Source of the DNA: Pseudomonadota bacterium
Lineage (GTDB): Bacteria; Pseudomonadota; Gammaproteobacteria; Burkholderiales; Sulfuriferulaceae
Assembly (NCBI GenBank): GCA_021845925.1
Contig: JAJZUW010000001.1
Coordinates: 237,142-301,141, forward strand
Length of the DNA stretch: 64,000 nt
Direction: 5' to 3'
Shown here: in pieces, positions 36,147 to 46,868 of the stretch
How positions within the stretch are numbered: position 1 is the stretch's first letter
Layout: each line of letters starts with the position of its first letter
Position numbers and translations under genes: made by a program
Notes under the pieces: model-generated
What the model saw: only the letters and a program-made list of their open reading frames with translations
The model's database searches: none
What the model was told of the DNA's origin: nothing

Positions 36147-36175
36147 TGCAATCCATGACAATTTTTGCCAGAATC
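36147..36175 (+). promoter_or_regulatory. Sigma70-type promoter of the thrS attenuator transcript
   Basis: TTGCAA (36147-36152) and CAGAAT (36170-36175) are 17 bases apart. Initiation near 36182 would place the start codon of the threonine-rich leader frame about 20 bases into the mRNA, a sensible 5' leader length. The -10 box matches consensus at 4 of 6 positions. Confidence 0.6.
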
Positions 36176-36201
36176 GTGTTTCCTTTTTATTTGGGGTCAG
36201 C

Positions 36202-36276
36202 ATGACGACCGAGACCGACACCTTCACTGGCATGTCGCTGCGAGCGCATCGTCTGGTGGTCTGGCAGGCCCCATAA
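36202..36276 (+). CDS. Threonine-rich leader peptide of thrS (attenuator)
   Basis: 24 codons, ATG to TAA, starting MTTETDTFTGMSLRAH. Five of codons 2-9 are threonine (ACG, ACC, ACC, ACC, ACT), far above chance. GGGGTCAGC ahead of the ATG supplies a ribosome site. Downstream, TCGCTGCG (36235-36242, within codons 12-14) can pair with CGCGGCGA (36320-36327), sequestering the left arm of the intrinsic terminator at 36317-36342. A ribosome stalled on the Thr codons for lack of charged tRNA-Thr would favour that antiterminator and let polymerase read into thrS. Leader-peptide control of this type is established for other operons such as thrLABC and pheMST; this case is inferred. Confidence 0.75.
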   Translation: MTTETDTFTGMSLRAHRLVVWQAP

Positions 36277-36316
36277 ATCCGGATGGTGGCTATGCTGCCC
36301 GGATCACTGTCACGAC

Positions 36317-36342
36317 AAGCGCGGCGATTCCGCGCTTTTTTT
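36317..36342 (+). terminator. Intrinsic terminator (attenuator) in the thrS leader
   Basis: AAGCGCGG pairs perfectly with CCGCGCTT around a CGATT loop and is followed by an uninterrupted run of seven T, then G and six more T. It ends 21 bases before the thrS ATG, so it serves no upstream gene other than the leader peptide or tRNA-Val. A second hairpin ATCCGG/CCGGAT (36277-36304) sits between the leader stop and the terminator. Confidence 0.9.
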
Positions 36343-36363
36343 GTTTTTTCAGGATGTTGAATC

Positions 36364-38277
36364 ATGCTCAAGATTAGTTTGCCAGATGGCTCCGTACGTG
36401 AATATGCGCAGCCGCTCACAGTTGCTGAAGTCGCGGCATCCATCGGAACGGGGCTGGCGCGCGCCGCGCTCGCCGGCAAGGTGGATGGCAAGCTGGTCGA
36501 CACCAGTCATCTGATAGATGTGGACTGCAGTCTGGCGATTGTGACCGACAAGGATGCCGATGGTCTGGAGGTCATCCGGCATTCCACTGCGCATCTGCTG
36601 GCCTATGCAGTCAAGTCGCTGTATCCGGATGCGCAAGTGACCATTGGCCCGGTGATTGAAAACGGGTTTTATTATGATTTTTCATACAAACGTCCGTTTA
36701 CGCCGGATGACCTGTCCGCCATCGAACGCAAAATGATGGAGCTGTCAAAGGCCGACATTCCGGTGAAGCGCTCGGTGATGCCGCGTAACCAGGCGGTGTC
36801 CTATTTCACTGGTCTGGGTGAACGCTACAAGGCTGAACTGATTGCCGCCATTCCTGAAGGCGAAGATGTTTCCCTGTACGCTGAGGGCGACTTTACCGAT
36901 CTTTGCCGGGGGCCGCATGTGCCGTCGACTGGCAGGTTGAAGCATTTCAAGCTGATGACGGTGGCCGGCGCCTACTGGCGTGGCGATCATCGCAATGAAA
37001 TGTTGCAGCGCATTTATGGTACCGCATGGGCAAAAAAGGAAGATCTGGATGCGTACTTGCTCCGTCTGGAAGAAGCGGAAAGGCGTGATCACCGCAAGTT
37101 GGGGCCGCAGCTTGATCTGTTTCACATGCAGGACAACGCCATCGGATCGGTGTTCTGGCATCCCAAGGGTTGGCGGCTGTTCCAGACCTTGCTGAATTAC
37201 ATGCGCGAGCGGCAGAACCAGGCCGGCTATGTCGAAGTGAATACGCCGGATGTGATGGACAGAAGCCTGTGGGAAACTTCCGGTCACTGGCAGAACTATC
37301 GCGACAACATGTTCATCACCCAGACGGAAGACAAGCGCGTATTTGCGCTGAAACCGATGAATTGTCCGGGGCACATGTCGATGTTCGCCCAGGGTGTGAA
37401 AAGTTACCGCGAGTTGCCGGTTCGCATGGCCGAGTTCGGCAAGGTGCACCGGTACGAGCCATCGGGAGCGTTGCATGGTCTGTTGCGCGTGCGCCATTTT
37501 ACCCAGGACGATGCGCATATTTTCTGTACGCCGGACCAGATGGAGCAGGAAGCTCGTCATGTTGTCAGCCTGATCCTGGATATCTACCGTGATTTTGGTT
37601 TCGCAGATGTGCGCATCAAACTGTCTACCCGTCCGGAACACCGGATCGGATCGGATGACATCTGGGACAAGCTTGAATCTTCGCTGGCTGGTGCGCTGGA
37701 TCAAATGGGGATTGGGTATGAGCTGTTTCCTGGCGAAGGCGCGTTTTACGGTCCCAAGCTCGAGTTTGTGCTGCGTGACGCCATTGGTCGCGACTGGCAA
37801 TGTGGCACCTTGCAGGTGGACATGAATCTGCCGGAACGGTTTGACCTCAGCTATGTGGGCGAAGATAACGCGCGTCACCGTCCGGTGATGCTGCACCGCG
37901 CCATGTTTGGCTCGCTGGAACGGTTTATCGGTATTCTGACCGAGCATTTTGTCGGTGCATTTCCACTTTGGCTGGCGCCGGAGCAGGTGGTGGTGATGTC
38001 GATAACCGATCAGCAGGCCGATTATGCGCGCAAAATTCATGCCGAACTGGTCAATGCGCAAATATTTGCCGCCCTGGACTTGAGAAATGAGAAAATAACC
38101 TATAAAATCCGCGAACATAGTTTGCAGAAGTTGCCATATCAGGTCATTGTTGGTGACAAAGAGATGGCGGCTGGCCTGGTAGCAGTCCGCACCCGTTCTG
38201 GTGAGGATCTTGGCCAGATGCCGCTGGCAGACCTGATTGCGCGCATGAAATCGGAAATTGCCAGCCACAAGGTATGA
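36364..38277 (+). CDS. thrS: Threonine--tRNA ligase
   Basis: 637 residues with the full bacterial layout: N-terminal TGS domain (1-60), tRNA_SAD editing domain containing [12 protein letters not shown] (about 77-88), class II catalytic core and C-terminal anticodon-binding domain. Catalytic zinc ligands Cys-334 (MNCPGHM) and His-385 (QDDAHIF) are present, and the third histidine lies in the MLHRAMFGS region. Charges tRNA-Thr; heads the thrS-infC-rpmI-rplT cluster. AGGAT nine bases upstream is the ribosome site and lies just past the attenuator T-run. Confidence 0.98.
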   Translation: MLKISLPDGSVREYAQPLTVAEVAASIGTGLARAALAGKVDGKLVDTSHLIDVDCSLAIVTDKDADGLEVIRHSTAHLLAYAVKSLYPDAQVTIGPVIENGFYYDFSYKRPFTPDDLSAIERKMMELSKADIPVKRSVMPRNQAVSYFTGLGERYKAELIAAIPEGEDVSLYAEGDFTDLCRGPHVPSTGRLKHFKLMTVAGAYWRGDHRNEMLQRIYGTAWAKKEDLDAYLLRLEEAERRDHRKLGPQLDLFHMQDNAIGSVFWHPKGWRLFQTLLNYMRERQNQAGYVEVNTPDVMDRSLWETSGHWQNYRDNMFITQTEDKRVFALKPMNCPGHMSMFAQGVKSYRELPVRMAEFGKVHRYEPSGALHGLLRVRHFTQDDAHIFCTPDQMEQEARHVVSLILDIYRDFGFADVRIKLSTRPEHRIGSDDIWDKLESSLAGALDQMGIGYELFPGEGAFYGPKLEFVLRDAIGRDWQCGTLQVDMNLPERFDLSYVGEDNARHRPVMLHRAMFGSLERFIGILTEHFVGAFPLWLAPEQVVVMSITDQQADYARKIHAELVNAQIFAALDLRNEKITYKIREHSLQKLPYQVIVGDKEMAAGLVAVRTRSGEDLGQMPLADLIARMKSEIASHKV

Positions 38278-38418
38278 TGCCATCGCTGGTCCGGTTTGCG
38301 CCATGCGCGAACGCCGATATGTTTGACAGCAGTATATGCCAGGCATGAACCGCGGCCTGGTAAGCGAGGAGTGAGTCAGCTCACTCCTCTTGTATTTTCA
38401 ATTCAGGGAGTTGTAGCG

Positions 38419-38937
38419 ATCGCTCAGGATAAGGAACCACGAATCAACGGTGAAATCACCGGCGCCGAGATTCGTGTGATTGGTGTAGATGGTGAGCCGC
38501 TGGGCATTTTTACTGCTGCCCAGGCGTTGAGAATGGCGGAAGAAGCGGAAGTGGATCTGGTGGAAATTGCTCCACTGGCCAAGCCCCCGGTAGCGCGTCT
38601 GATGGACTATGGCAAGTACAAGTACCAGCAGAGCAAGCGGCAGCACGAGGCAAAGCTCAAACAGAAGCAGATTCAGGTCAAGGAAATCAAGTTTCGTCCA
38701 GGTACGGACGAGGGTGATTACCAGATCAAGTTGCGTAACCTGATCCGTTTTCTCGAAGATGGCGACAAGGCGAAGGTCACCCTGCGTTTTCGCGGTCGTG
38801 AAATGGCCCACCAGGAGTTTGGCCTGGCCCAGCTCAAGCGTGTCGAGGCCGATCTGGCTGACTACGCTGTGGTGGAGCAGTTTCCCAGGATGGAAGGTCG
38901 CCAGATGGTCATGATGCTGGCACCAAAGCGCAAGTAA
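38419..38937 (+). CDS. infC: Translation initiation factor IF-3, AUC start codon
   Basis: 172 residues. No ATG, GTG or TTG is correctly placed: conserved homology starts at [12 protein letters not shown], and the codon just before AQ is ATC, preceded by CAGGGAG at eight bases. IF-3 is known to start with AUU in E. coli and AUC in several other bacteria, because IF-3 itself discriminates against such codons and so limits its own synthesis. The [20 protein letters not shown] and [13 protein letters not shown] blocks confirm the family. The open frame extends upstream without stop to 38296, but that part has no IF-3 similarity. Confidence 0.95.
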   Translation: MAQDKEPRINGEITGAEIRVIGVDGEPLGIFTAAQALRMAEEAEVDLVEIAPLAKPPVARLMDYGKYKYQQSKRQHEAKLKQKQIQVKEIKFRPGTDEGDYQIKLRNLIRFLEDGDKAKVTLRFRGREMAHQEFGLAQLKRVEADLADYAVVEQFPRMEGRQMVMMLAPKRK

Positions 38938-38988
38938 CAATACCGATGCGCTGAAACAAGAGAATTTTGCTGGTGCAAACCGGCAGAA

Positions 38989-39006
38989 CGGTGGGTTATC
39001 CCACCG
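38989..39006 (+). promoter_or_regulatory. Hairpin in the infC-rpmI spacer
   Basis: CGGTGGG pairs perfectly with CCCACCG around TTAT, in a 143-base gene-free spacer. In E. coli L20 represses rpmI-rplT by binding RNA structures here; a matching pseudoknot was not established by eye. Confidence 0.35.
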
Positions 39007-39080
39007 GAAGTGAGTGATGTCCGGGTTCCTAAATGTTTCGGAGTGAAACTGCCCGGCGTTGCCAGAACTGGAGTAATGCA

Positions 39081-39278
39081 ATGCCTAAAATGAAGACGAA
39101 GTCGGGCGCTGCCAAGCGTTTCCGTGCTTTGGCTGGTGGTGGCGTGAAACGCAGTCAAGCGTTCAAGCGTCATATCCTGACCAAAAAAACCACCAAAAAC
39201 AAGCGTCAGCTGCGTGGAACCCTGCTGGTCGATGCGACCAACATGCGGTCTGTCCGTGCCATGATGCCTTACGCATAA
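39081..39278 (+). CDS. rpmI: 50S ribosomal protein L35
   Basis: 65 residues starting [20 protein letters not shown], with [14 protein letters not shown] in the middle. The upstream in-frame ATG at 39033 would add 16 residues unlike any L35 and was rejected; GGAG precedes the chosen ATG. Confidence 0.98.
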   Translation: MPKMKTKSGAAKRFRALAGGGVKRSQAFKRHILTKKTTKNKRQLRGTLLVDATNMRSVRAMMPYA

Positions 39279-39295
39279 CTTAAGGAGAAGACAAA

Positions 39296-39658
39296 ATGCC
39301 AAGAGTTAAACGTGGTGTCATTGCCCATGCCCGTCACAAAAAAGTGCTGGACATGGCCAAGGGTTATCGTGGTCGTCGCAAGAATGTCTACCGTATCGCC
39401 AAACAGGCTGTGATGAAGGCAGGTCAGTACGCGTATCGTGACCGTCGCCAGCGCAAGCGCCAGTTCCGCGCCCTGTGGATTGCCCGTATCAATGCGGCTG
39501 CCCGCCAGTGCGGTTTGCGCTACAGCGTGTTCATGAATGGTCTGAAAAAGGCTGAAATCATGCTTGACCGCAAGGTTCTGGCTGATCTCGCCGTGTTCGA
39601 CAAGCCAGCCTTCGCTTTGCTGGCCGAGCAGGCCAAGTCTCGACTTGCTGCCGGTTGA
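39296..39658 (+). CDS. rplT: 50S ribosomal protein L20
   Basis: 120 residues. [20 protein letters not shown] start, then [20 protein letters not shown] and the [20 protein letters not shown] block. Essential for early 50S assembly and a known autoregulator of rpmI-rplT. AAGGAGAAGACAAA precedes the ATG. Confidence 0.98.
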   Translation: MPRVKRGVIAHARHKKVLDMAKGYRGRRKNVYRIAKQAVMKAGQYAYRDRRQRKRQFRALWIARINAAARQCGLRYSVFMNGLKKAEIMLDRKVLADLAVFDKPAFALLAEQAKSRLAAG

Positions 39659-39674
39659 TCTGGCGCAAGTGTAA

Positions 39675-40754
<1,080 letters not shown>

Positions 40755-40765
40755 CGGCCAGCGGC

Positions 40766-43123
40766 ATGAAATTTTCCCAGCAATGGTTGCGCAACCATGT
40801 CAATCCTCCGCTTGATACGGAGCAACTTTCCCATGTGCTCACCATGGCAGGACTCGAAGTCGAACAGGTCGAGGCTGTGGCTGGCGAGTTTTCCGGAGTG
40901 GTCGTGGCCAGGGTTGCAGCGGTTGCCCCGCATCCCCAGGCCGACCGCTTGCGGGTATGCCAGGTAGACGCTGGAACTGGAGCATTGCTGCAGATCGTCT
41001 GCGGCGCCCCGAACGTGCGCGAAGGTGCTGTGGTTCCTTGCGCCATGGTGGGCGCAAAGTTGCCCGGCATGACAATCGGACAGGCCCGGCTGCGCGGGGT
41101 GGAATCCGCAGGTATGCTGTGTTCTGCCGCCGAACTCGGATTGCCGGCAGAAAGCGCCGGTTTGCTCCTGCTGGCGGATGACGCCCCGATTGGCATGGAT
41201 TTGCGTCAATATCTGATGCTGGATGATCAGGTCTTCACACTCAAACTGACCCCGAATCGCAGTGATTGCCTCAGTATCGTCGGCATCGCGCGTGATGTAG
41301 GGGCAGTGACCGGAATTCCGGTGCAGGTACCCGATACCACACCGGTTGAACCTTCCGCTGATATCGGCATGGATGTTCGGGTCGAAGATCCGGCTGCCTG
41401 TCCCCTGTATTATGTGCGCCGGATTGACGGGATCGATCCGGCTGCCAGCACGCCAGACTGGATGCGCCTTCGGCTGGAACGCAGCGGGCTGCGCAGTCTG
41501 GGCGCGATCGTCGATGTGACCAATTATGTCCTGCTCGAGCTGGGTCAGCCGTTACATGCCTTTGATGCCGCCAAACTGACTGGCGGGTTGTGCGTACGCC
41601 GAGCGAAGAATGGAGAGACCATTGCACTGCTGAACGACCAGACAGTCACCCTGTCGGATGACATGCTGGTGATTGCCGACGATGCCGGTGCCCAGGCGCT
41701 TGCCGGCATCATGGGCGGAAAGTGTTCGGCGGTGGACGGACACACGACAGGCATCGTTCTGGAATCGGCCTTTTTTGCGCCGGCAGTGATTGCCGGCCGT
41801 TCCCGCCGACTGGGCATCACGACGGATTCCGGCTACCGTTTCGAGCGCGGCGTCGATTTTACGGCCACCCGGCATGCGCTGGAACGCGCCACTCGTCTGC
41901 TGTTGCAGATTTGTGGCGGTGTCGCCGGTCCGGTGATCGGGCTGTCCGGCCTGTTGCCGGACAGAAAGCCAGTCAGCTTGCGGCTGACTCGCGTCAAACG
42001 TGTGCTGGGGTTCGCCATGCCACCGGCTGAGATGCGCGCCTGTCTCGAGCGGTTGGGCATGCAGGTCAGCGGATCGGATGATGTCTGGCAGGTCACGCCA
42101 CCCGGCTGGCGTTTCGATATCGAGCGAGAGGTCGATCTGATCGAGGAACTGGCCAGGTTGCACGGATACGAGCACATGACTGCTCTGACCCCGCATGCGC
42201 CGGTGCAGATGCTGCCGATGACGGAATGGCAGCGTCCGGCTGATCGTCTGCTTCGCTTGCTGGCGGCGCGCGATTACCAGGAAGTGATCACCTACAGCTT
42301 TGTCGATCCAGCCACGGAAGCCGAACTGGCGCCGGATGTGCAGCCGATCCGGCTGCAGAACCCGATTGCCAGCCAGATGTCGGTGATGCGTTCGACATTG
42401 ATGGGTGGTTTGCTGGACGTGTTGCATGCCAATCTGAACCGACGTCAGGAGCGGGTGCGTATCATGGAGGCCGGTCGCTGTTTTCTGCGTGATGGCACGA
42501 CATTTGCTCAGCCACAACGACTGGCAGGACTGGCATTCGGTCCGCAGGTTGCCGAACAGTGGGGCGAACCAGAGCGGCTGGTGGATTTTTTTGATGTCAA
42601 GGCAGATATTGAAGCGCTGTTTCATCCGATGCCTGTTCGCATGCATGCGGATCGTCATCCGGCGCTGCATCCGGGACAATCCGCGCGCGTCGAAGTGGCG
42701 GGCAGGATGGCTGGCTGGCTGGGCAGCCTGCATCCCGCACTGGTGCAGTCGCACGGACTGAGTTCGGCGCCTGTTCTGTTCGAGCTGGATCTGGATTCGT
42801 TGTTGCTGCGGCCATTGCCGGTGGCTGTCGAGCTATCGCGTTTCCAGCAGGTGCGACGGGATATTGCCATTGTGGTCGATCACACAGTCAGCGCGCAATC
42901 CTTGCTTGATGCCATGCTGACAATGGATGTCCCATCGGTGACAAATGTTGCCGTTTTTGACAGCTATCGCGGTAAACATATTGATTATGATAAAAAAAGT
43001 CTTGCGTTCCGCGTTCTGATGCAAGACAATCAGAAGACACTGACTGACGAAGAAGTGGAAGACGCCGTGCGTGCGCTGACAGAAATGCTGCAGCAACGTT
43101 ATGGCGCACAACTGCGATCCTGA
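40766..43123 (+). CDS. pheT: Phenylalanine--tRNA ligase beta subunit
   Basis: 785 residues: an N-terminal tRNA-binding EMAP-like domain (about 39-150, with [16 protein letters not shown]), B3/B4 editing domain, B5 domain, the catalytic-like core and a C-terminal ferredoxin-fold anticodon domain beginning [20 protein letters not shown]. The editing domain clears Tyr-tRNA-Phe. ihfA follows eight bases after its stop. Confidence 0.98.
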   Translation: MKFSQQWLRNHVNPPLDTEQLSHVLTMAGLEVEQVEAVAGEFSGVVVARVAAVAPHPQADRLRVCQVDAGTGALLQIVCGAPNVREGAVVPCAMVGAKLPGMTIGQARLRGVESAGMLCSAAELGLPAESAGLLLLADDAPIGMDLRQYLMLDDQVFTLKLTPNRSDCLSIVGIARDVGAVTGIPVQVPDTTPVEPSADIGMDVRVEDPAACPLYYVRRIDGIDPAASTPDWMRLRLERSGLRSLGAIVDVTNYVLLELGQPLHAFDAAKLTGGLCVRRAKNGETIALLNDQTVTLSDDMLVIADDAGAQALAGIMGGKCSAVDGHTTGIVLESAFFAPAVIAGRSRRLGITTDSGYRFERGVDFTATRHALERATRLLLQICGGVAGPVIGLSGLLPDRKPVSLRLTRVKRVLGFAMPPAEMRACLERLGMQVSGSDDVWQVTPPGWRFDIEREVDLIEELARLHGYEHMTALTPHAPVQMLPMTEWQRPADRLLRLLAARDYQEVITYSFVDPATEAELAPDVQPIRLQNPIASQMSVMRSTLMGGLLDVLHANLNRRQERVRIMEAGRCFLRDGTTFAQPQRLAGLAFGPQVAEQWGEPERLVDFFDVKADIEALFHPMPVRMHADRHPALHPGQSARVEVAGRMAGWLGSLHPALVQSHGLSSAPVLFELDLDSLLLRPLPVAVELSRFQQVRRDIAIVVDHTVSAQSLLDAMLTMDVPSVTNVAVFDSYRGKHIDYDKKSLAFRVLMQDNQKTLTDEEVEDAVRALTEMLQQRYGAQLRS

Positions 43124-43130
43124 GGTAGAA

Positions 43131-43439
43131 ATGACGTTGACAAAAGCCGAACTGGCCGACCTTCTGTTTGCGGAAGTGGGCCTGAACAAGCGGGAGGCCA
43201 AGGAAATGGTCGAAGCTTTCTTTGAGGAAATTCGCAATGCACTGGAGGCTGGCGATACAGTCAAGCTGTCCGGTTTTGGCAATTTCCAGCTGCGGGACAA
43301 GCCGCAGCGTCCCGGCCGTAACCCGAAAACTGGCGAGGACATGCCGATCTCCGCACGCAGGGTAGTGACTTTCCATCCGAGCAACAAATTGAAGATCCTG
43401 GTGGAATCCAGCTATGTCGGTGCACCTGCCAACGTCTGA
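43131..43439 (+). CDS. ihfA: Integration host factor subunit alpha
   Basis: 102 residues from [29 protein letters not shown] gives the ribosome site. The [20 protein letters not shown] arm with its intercalating proline is the DNA-bending signature. Bends DNA with the beta subunit, whose gene is not in this window. The order pheT-ihfA is common in proteobacteria. Confidence 0.98.
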   Translation: MTLTKAELADLLFAEVGLNKREAKEMVEAFFEEIRNALEAGDTVKLSGFGNFQLRDKPQRPGRNPKTGEDMPISARRVVTFHPSNKLKILVESSYVGAPANV

Positions 43440-43791
43440 GTTGCCGCCGATTCCTGCCAAACGCTATTTCACGATTGGCGAGGTGGGCGAGCTGTGCGCT
43501 GTCAAACCGCATGTTTTGCGGTACTGGGAGCAGGAGTTCTCGCAGCTGAAGCCCGTCAAGCGGCGCGGCAACCGGCGCTATTACCAGCACCACGAAGTCC
43601 TGTTGATCCGCCGGATACGCGAACTGCTGTACGAGCAGGGCTTTACCATCAGTGGTGCCCGACTCAAGCTCGATATGGCCGAACCAGACAAGCCGGAACC
43701 AGCAGCATCCAGCACTGATGTGGATGTGCCCGCCCTGCGCAATGAAATTCGCGCCATTTTGCGTCTGTTGGCCGGTGAGCTGGTTGCCTGA
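43414..43791 (+). CDS. MerR-family transcriptional regulator
   Basis: 125 residues. The helix-turn-helix starts [20 protein letters not shown] at residue 17 and continues into the winged region [20 protein letters not shown]. The C-terminal part is short and carries no cysteine-rich effector site. The start at 43414 overlaps the 3' end of ihfA by 26 bases; later starts (GTG 43420, TTG 43441) are possible. This small regulator follows ihfA in many betaproteobacteria; its target is unknown to me. Confidence 0.9.
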   Translation: MSVHLPTSELPPIPAKRYFTIGEVGELCAVKPHVLRYWEQEFSQLKPVKRRGNRRYYQHHEVLLIRRIRELLYEQGFTISGARLKLDMAEPDKPEPAASSTDVDVPALRNEIRAILRLLAGELVA

Positions 43792-43813
43792 ACCGGTTCT
43801 GCCGAAGCGATGC

Positions 43814-43842
43814 TTCAAACCCGTGCTGAAAGTTGCTATAAT
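43814..43842 (+). promoter_or_regulatory. Sigma70-type promoter of tRNA-Pro
   Basis: TTCAAA (43814-43819), 17-base spacer, TATAAT (43837-43842), then ten bases to the tRNA. Confidence 0.65.
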
Positions 43843-43852
43843 CTCGTTCTTT

Positions 43853-43929
<77 letters not shown>

Positions 43930-43936
43930 GATAACA

Positions 43937-43972
43937 AACGGTCTGCCGGTATTTCGGCAGGCCGTTTTTTTC
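43937..43972 (+). terminator. Intrinsic terminator of tRNA-Pro
   Basis: AACGG and CTGCCG pair with CGGCAG and CCGTT (with one unpaired base in each arm) around GTATTT; a run of seven T follows. It lies seven bases beyond the tRNA CCA. Confidence 0.9.
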
Positions 43973-44025
43973 TTGAACAATCCGTCGGGATGTTCCGCTC
44001 ATGCGTCCCTCGGACGGGGTGACAA

Positions 44026-45990
44026 ATGAACCAGTACACATGCGTCGTGCATGGCATGGCGGATCTGGAAGCATGGCTGTATGCAGTCATGATCCGGCCC
44101 GAAATTCATGCCGCACAATCCATTCTGGTGCAGATTTATACTGACAGGCCGGAATCCGGCTGGCCAGAGCACCTGGTCGGCAAGATTCATGAACGCTTGC
44201 CGACAGCCGTGGTGGTCGGCATGTCGTCTGCAGGGGGGCTGGCGCATGGCTGGAGCTGGATCGATACGACAGTTCTGGCATTGACCTGTTTTGAAACCAC
44301 CGAACTGGTCGTTCTGGACGAGACCCGCGAAGCCGGCGATTTGCGCGCGACCGGCCACCATCTCGCGTCGCGGATCGATGCCATTTCCGGACGAATTGCC
44401 GGGATCCTGTTGCTGGCCACGCCGACTGGACTCGACATGAACGAATTGCTGCAGGGATTGCGGTCGTCTGTGGTCGATGCGCCCTTGTTTGGCGGATGTG
44501 CCGGCGATTATCGCGGATTGTCGCAAGCCACCATTTTTTGTGATGACCGGATATTCCATCAGGGGATCATTGCAGTGGTGATGGTGAGCGAACAGTTGCA
44601 GATCCTGCAAAACTCGTGCCTTGGCTGGCAACCACTCAGCCGCGAGATGACGATTACCCATGCTGTTGGCAACCGGATCCTCACAGTCGACAACCAGCCT
44701 GCATTCGACGTTTACCGCAACTACCTCAACATCTCGGGCGATGAAGGTTTTTTCCAGAATGCGCTGGAATTTCCGCTGCTGGTCCAGCATGATTCGGGTG
44801 AACAGGCGCGCGTGCCGGTTGCGGTTGATGACCAGGGTGGACTGCAGTTTGTGGCAGATATCCGTCAGGGGCAGGTGTTCCGGATTGGCTATGGCAATCC
44901 GGATCTGATCCTCGACCATGCGCAGGCGATGCAGGCGATGATGGAAGCATTCGTTCCGCAAGCCATTTTTCTGTTTGCCGGAACTTGCCGGCGGCTGCTG
45001 ATGGAAGAAGATACGGATCTGGAAACCAGACCGCTGGAAGCTGTGGCGCCGACCGCAGGCGGTTATACCACCGGGGAATTTTGCGGCTCGCTGCAATCGG
45101 CGCGCCTGCTGAATTCATCCCTGCTTGGTATCGGGTTGCGCGAAGGGCCGCCCGTGCGCCGGCAGACTGCAGCGTTGAATACATCAGGCCAGACGGCGAT
45201 GGCGGCATTGACCGATCCATACCGTCACAAACGAGGCCGGATTGTTTCAAGGCTGGTGCATTTTGTGGATGCCGTGACACGGGAGCTGGCTGAAGCACAT
45301 ACGCGCAATCTGGAACTGGCGCAGCAAAAGCTGGCCATCGAGCGCAGCCGCAACCAGGAACAGGAGCGGTTGCTGGACATGCTGAATCACGAAATCAAAA
45401 CGCCTATGTCCGTTATCCGGCTGGCGCTTGGTTTCGATCAGGTGCCGGACAGCGTGCGCAGACACGCCAATCAGGCGATGCTGGATCTGGAAGCCATTGT
45501 GAATCGTTGCCTGCAGATGAACCAGCTGGAACAGCGGCGATTTACACCCGTGCTGCAACATTGCCAGCTGGATGCGCGCATTGAGGAATGGTGCGCATCA
45601 CTGGAAGGAAAAGACCGGCTTCAACTGGCGCTTGCATTGCCCTCGCCGGTGAATGTCGATCCATTGTTGTACCGGATCATGTTCATGAATTTGCTGGATA
45701 ATGCATTCAAATACGCCAGCGCGGGCAGCCAGATTCGTGTGGAAGCCGGTCTGGTGGCCGGGTCCGTGAACAATATCGTGCTGGCCATTAGCAACCAGCC
45801 AGGTGCAGCAGGCTGGCCAGACGAGAAACAGGTTTTTTCCAAGTATTATCGCAGCCCCGGTGCGCACAACCTGACCGGCTCAGGTCTTGGCCTGTATCTG
45901 GTGCGAAATCTGGCAGAATTGCTGGGTGGCTCGGTGCAATACAGACCGCTTGAACATGAAGTGAGATTTGAACTGTGGATACCCGCTTGA
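44026..45990 (+). CDS. FIST-domain sensor histidine kinase
   Basis: 654 residues, no transmembrane segment, so probably cytoplasmic. Residues 1-200 fit FIST_N (GMSSAGGLAHGWSWIDTTV), about 200-390 fit FIST_C (SCLGWQPLSREMTITHAVGN and GYTTGEFCGSLQSARLLNSS). A coiled region leads to the HisKA H-box HEIKTP with His-455, and the ATPase domain has N-box NLLDNAFKYA (Asn-559) and G2 box GSGLGLYLVR. The usual G1 box DxGxG is replaced by SNQPG, a variant I recall from betaproteobacterial kinases of this type. FIST domains are proposed to bind small ligands such as amino acids. Overlaps its partner regulator by 16 bases. Confidence 0.92.
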   Translation: MNQYTCVVHGMADLEAWLYAVMIRPEIHAAQSILVQIYTDRPESGWPEHLVGKIHERLPTAVVVGMSSAGGLAHGWSWIDTTVLALTCFETTELVVLDETREAGDLRATGHHLASRIDAISGRIAGILLLATPTGLDMNELLQGLRSSVVDAPLFGGCAGDYRGLSQATIFCDDRIFHQGIIAVVMVSEQLQILQNSCLGWQPLSREMTITHAVGNRILTVDNQPAFDVYRNYLNISGDEGFFQNALEFPLLVQHDSGEQARVPVAVDDQGGLQFVADIRQGQVFRIGYGNPDLILDHAQAMQAMMEAFVPQAIFLFAGTCRRLLMEEDTDLETRPLEAVAPTAGGYTTGEFCGSLQSARLLNSSLLGIGLREGPPVRRQTAALNTSGQTAMAALTDPYRHKRGRIVSRLVHFVDAVTRELAEAHTRNLELAQQKLAIERSRNQEQERLLDMLNHEIKTPMSVIRLALGFDQVPDSVRRHANQAMLDLEAIVNRCLQMNQLEQRRFTPVLQHCQLDARIEEWCASLEGKDRLQLALALPSPVNVDPLLYRIMFMNLLDNAFKYASAGSQIRVEAGLVAGSVNNIVLAISNQPGAAGWPDEKQVFSKYYRSPGAHNLTGSGLGLYLVRNLAELLGGSVQYRPLEHEVRFELWIPA

Positions 45991-46667
45991 ATATTCTGGT
46001 TGTGGAAGACCATGAAGCCTTGCGCGAAGTGACCTTGACTGCATTGCGCAATGCCGGTCACAGCGTGCAGGGAGTGGACAGTGCTGCTGCACTGGACGGT
46101 GGAATGGCCCACCAGCATTTTGACCTGCTGGTGCTCGATCTGAACCTGCCCGGTGAAGACGGGCTTAGCCTGGCTCGCCGCATCCGATCTTCGCAGCCGG
46201 AAGTCTGCATCATCATGGTGACAGCCAGATCCAGCCTGCAGGATCGGCTGGACGGCTATGGCAGTGGCGCCGACATTTATCTGACCAAGCCGACCTCGAT
46301 GGATGAATTGCTGGCAGCCGTCAGCGCCTTGTCGCGCCGGATTGTCCGGCCGCCAGCAGCAGACGAATTGCGTCTGGACATGAAAACGCACACCTTGCAT
46401 GGACCGAACGGGGCTGTCGAGTTGTCCGGCGCGGAAATCGGGCTGCTGAGCATATTTGCCCGTGCGTATAGCCATCAGGTCAGCTACGCGCAACTGCTGG
46501 GGCTTAACGGTCGTGAAGATGAAGCTGCCACCGCTGGCAAGGGAGCGCTGGAAGTGCAGATTGTGCGTTTGCGCAAAAAACTGGTCGACATTGGCACGGA
46601 GCGTCGTCCCATTCGTTCCATTCGTGGTTATGGCTATCAGCTGTGCATTCCGCTGGTCGTTGGTTAA
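45975..46667 (+). CDS. OmpR/PhoB-type response regulator
   Basis: 230 residues. Receiver domain with acidic pair Glu-11/Asp-12, phosphoacceptor Asp-55 (LLVLDLNLPGEDG) and the lysine of LTKPT; C-terminal winged helix with EVQIVRLRKKL and RSIRGYGYQL. The start is GTG inside the kinase gene (TTG at 45987 is an alternative), indicating coupled synthesis with the FIST kinase. It most likely controls transcription; the targets are not evident. Confidence 0.93.
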   Translation: MDTRLNILVVEDHEALREVTLTALRNAGHSVQGVDSAAALDGGMAHQHFDLLVLDLNLPGEDGLSLARRIRSSQPEVCIIMVTARSSLQDRLDGYGSGADIYLTKPTSMDELLAAVSALSRRIVRPPAADELRLDMKTHTLHGPNGAVELSGAEIGLLSIFARAYSHQVSYAQLLGLNGREDEAATAGKGALEVQIVRLRKKLVDIGTERRPIRSIRGYGYQLCIPLVVG

Positions 46668-46706
46668 GGAAGCGCTGATTCAATCCTCCACGGATCGCGT
46701 TGCTGA

Positions 46707-46856
46707 TCAAATCGTGATGATCACGGGGAATGCAACGCAGGTCGTGGGCGGGACTACGATGCCAAGGCGTATGATGAAGTGAGCGCACGATTTGATGGCA
46801 ACCCGGATGGGCGTGGTCTGACGGGCGGATTGCCGGTGACGGAAAAGCGGATCTGA
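46707..46856 (+). pseudogene. Possible truncated coding remnant in the spacer before the 5'-nucleotidase
   Basis: In the 201-base gap after the response regulator one frame stays open for 49 codons and ends in TGA without any usual start codon. The second half (RGRDYDAKAYDEVSARFDGN, then PDGRGLTGGLPVTEKRI) has a protein-like composition. It resembles the tail of a lost gene but matches no family I recognise. It could equally be chance. Confidence 0.25.
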
Positions 46857-46868
46857 TGGAGAATACAA

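Noticed and set aside
36277..36304. Riboswitch or T-box before thrS
   Set aside because: No T-box consensus (TGGNACCGCG) or long aptamer is present. The Thr-rich leader frame plus terminator explains the region better.
46668..46710. Insertion-sequence end (GGAAGCGCTGATTCAATC)
   Set aside because: It looked like an IS terminus, but no matching inverted partner or target duplication is visible within the spacer.
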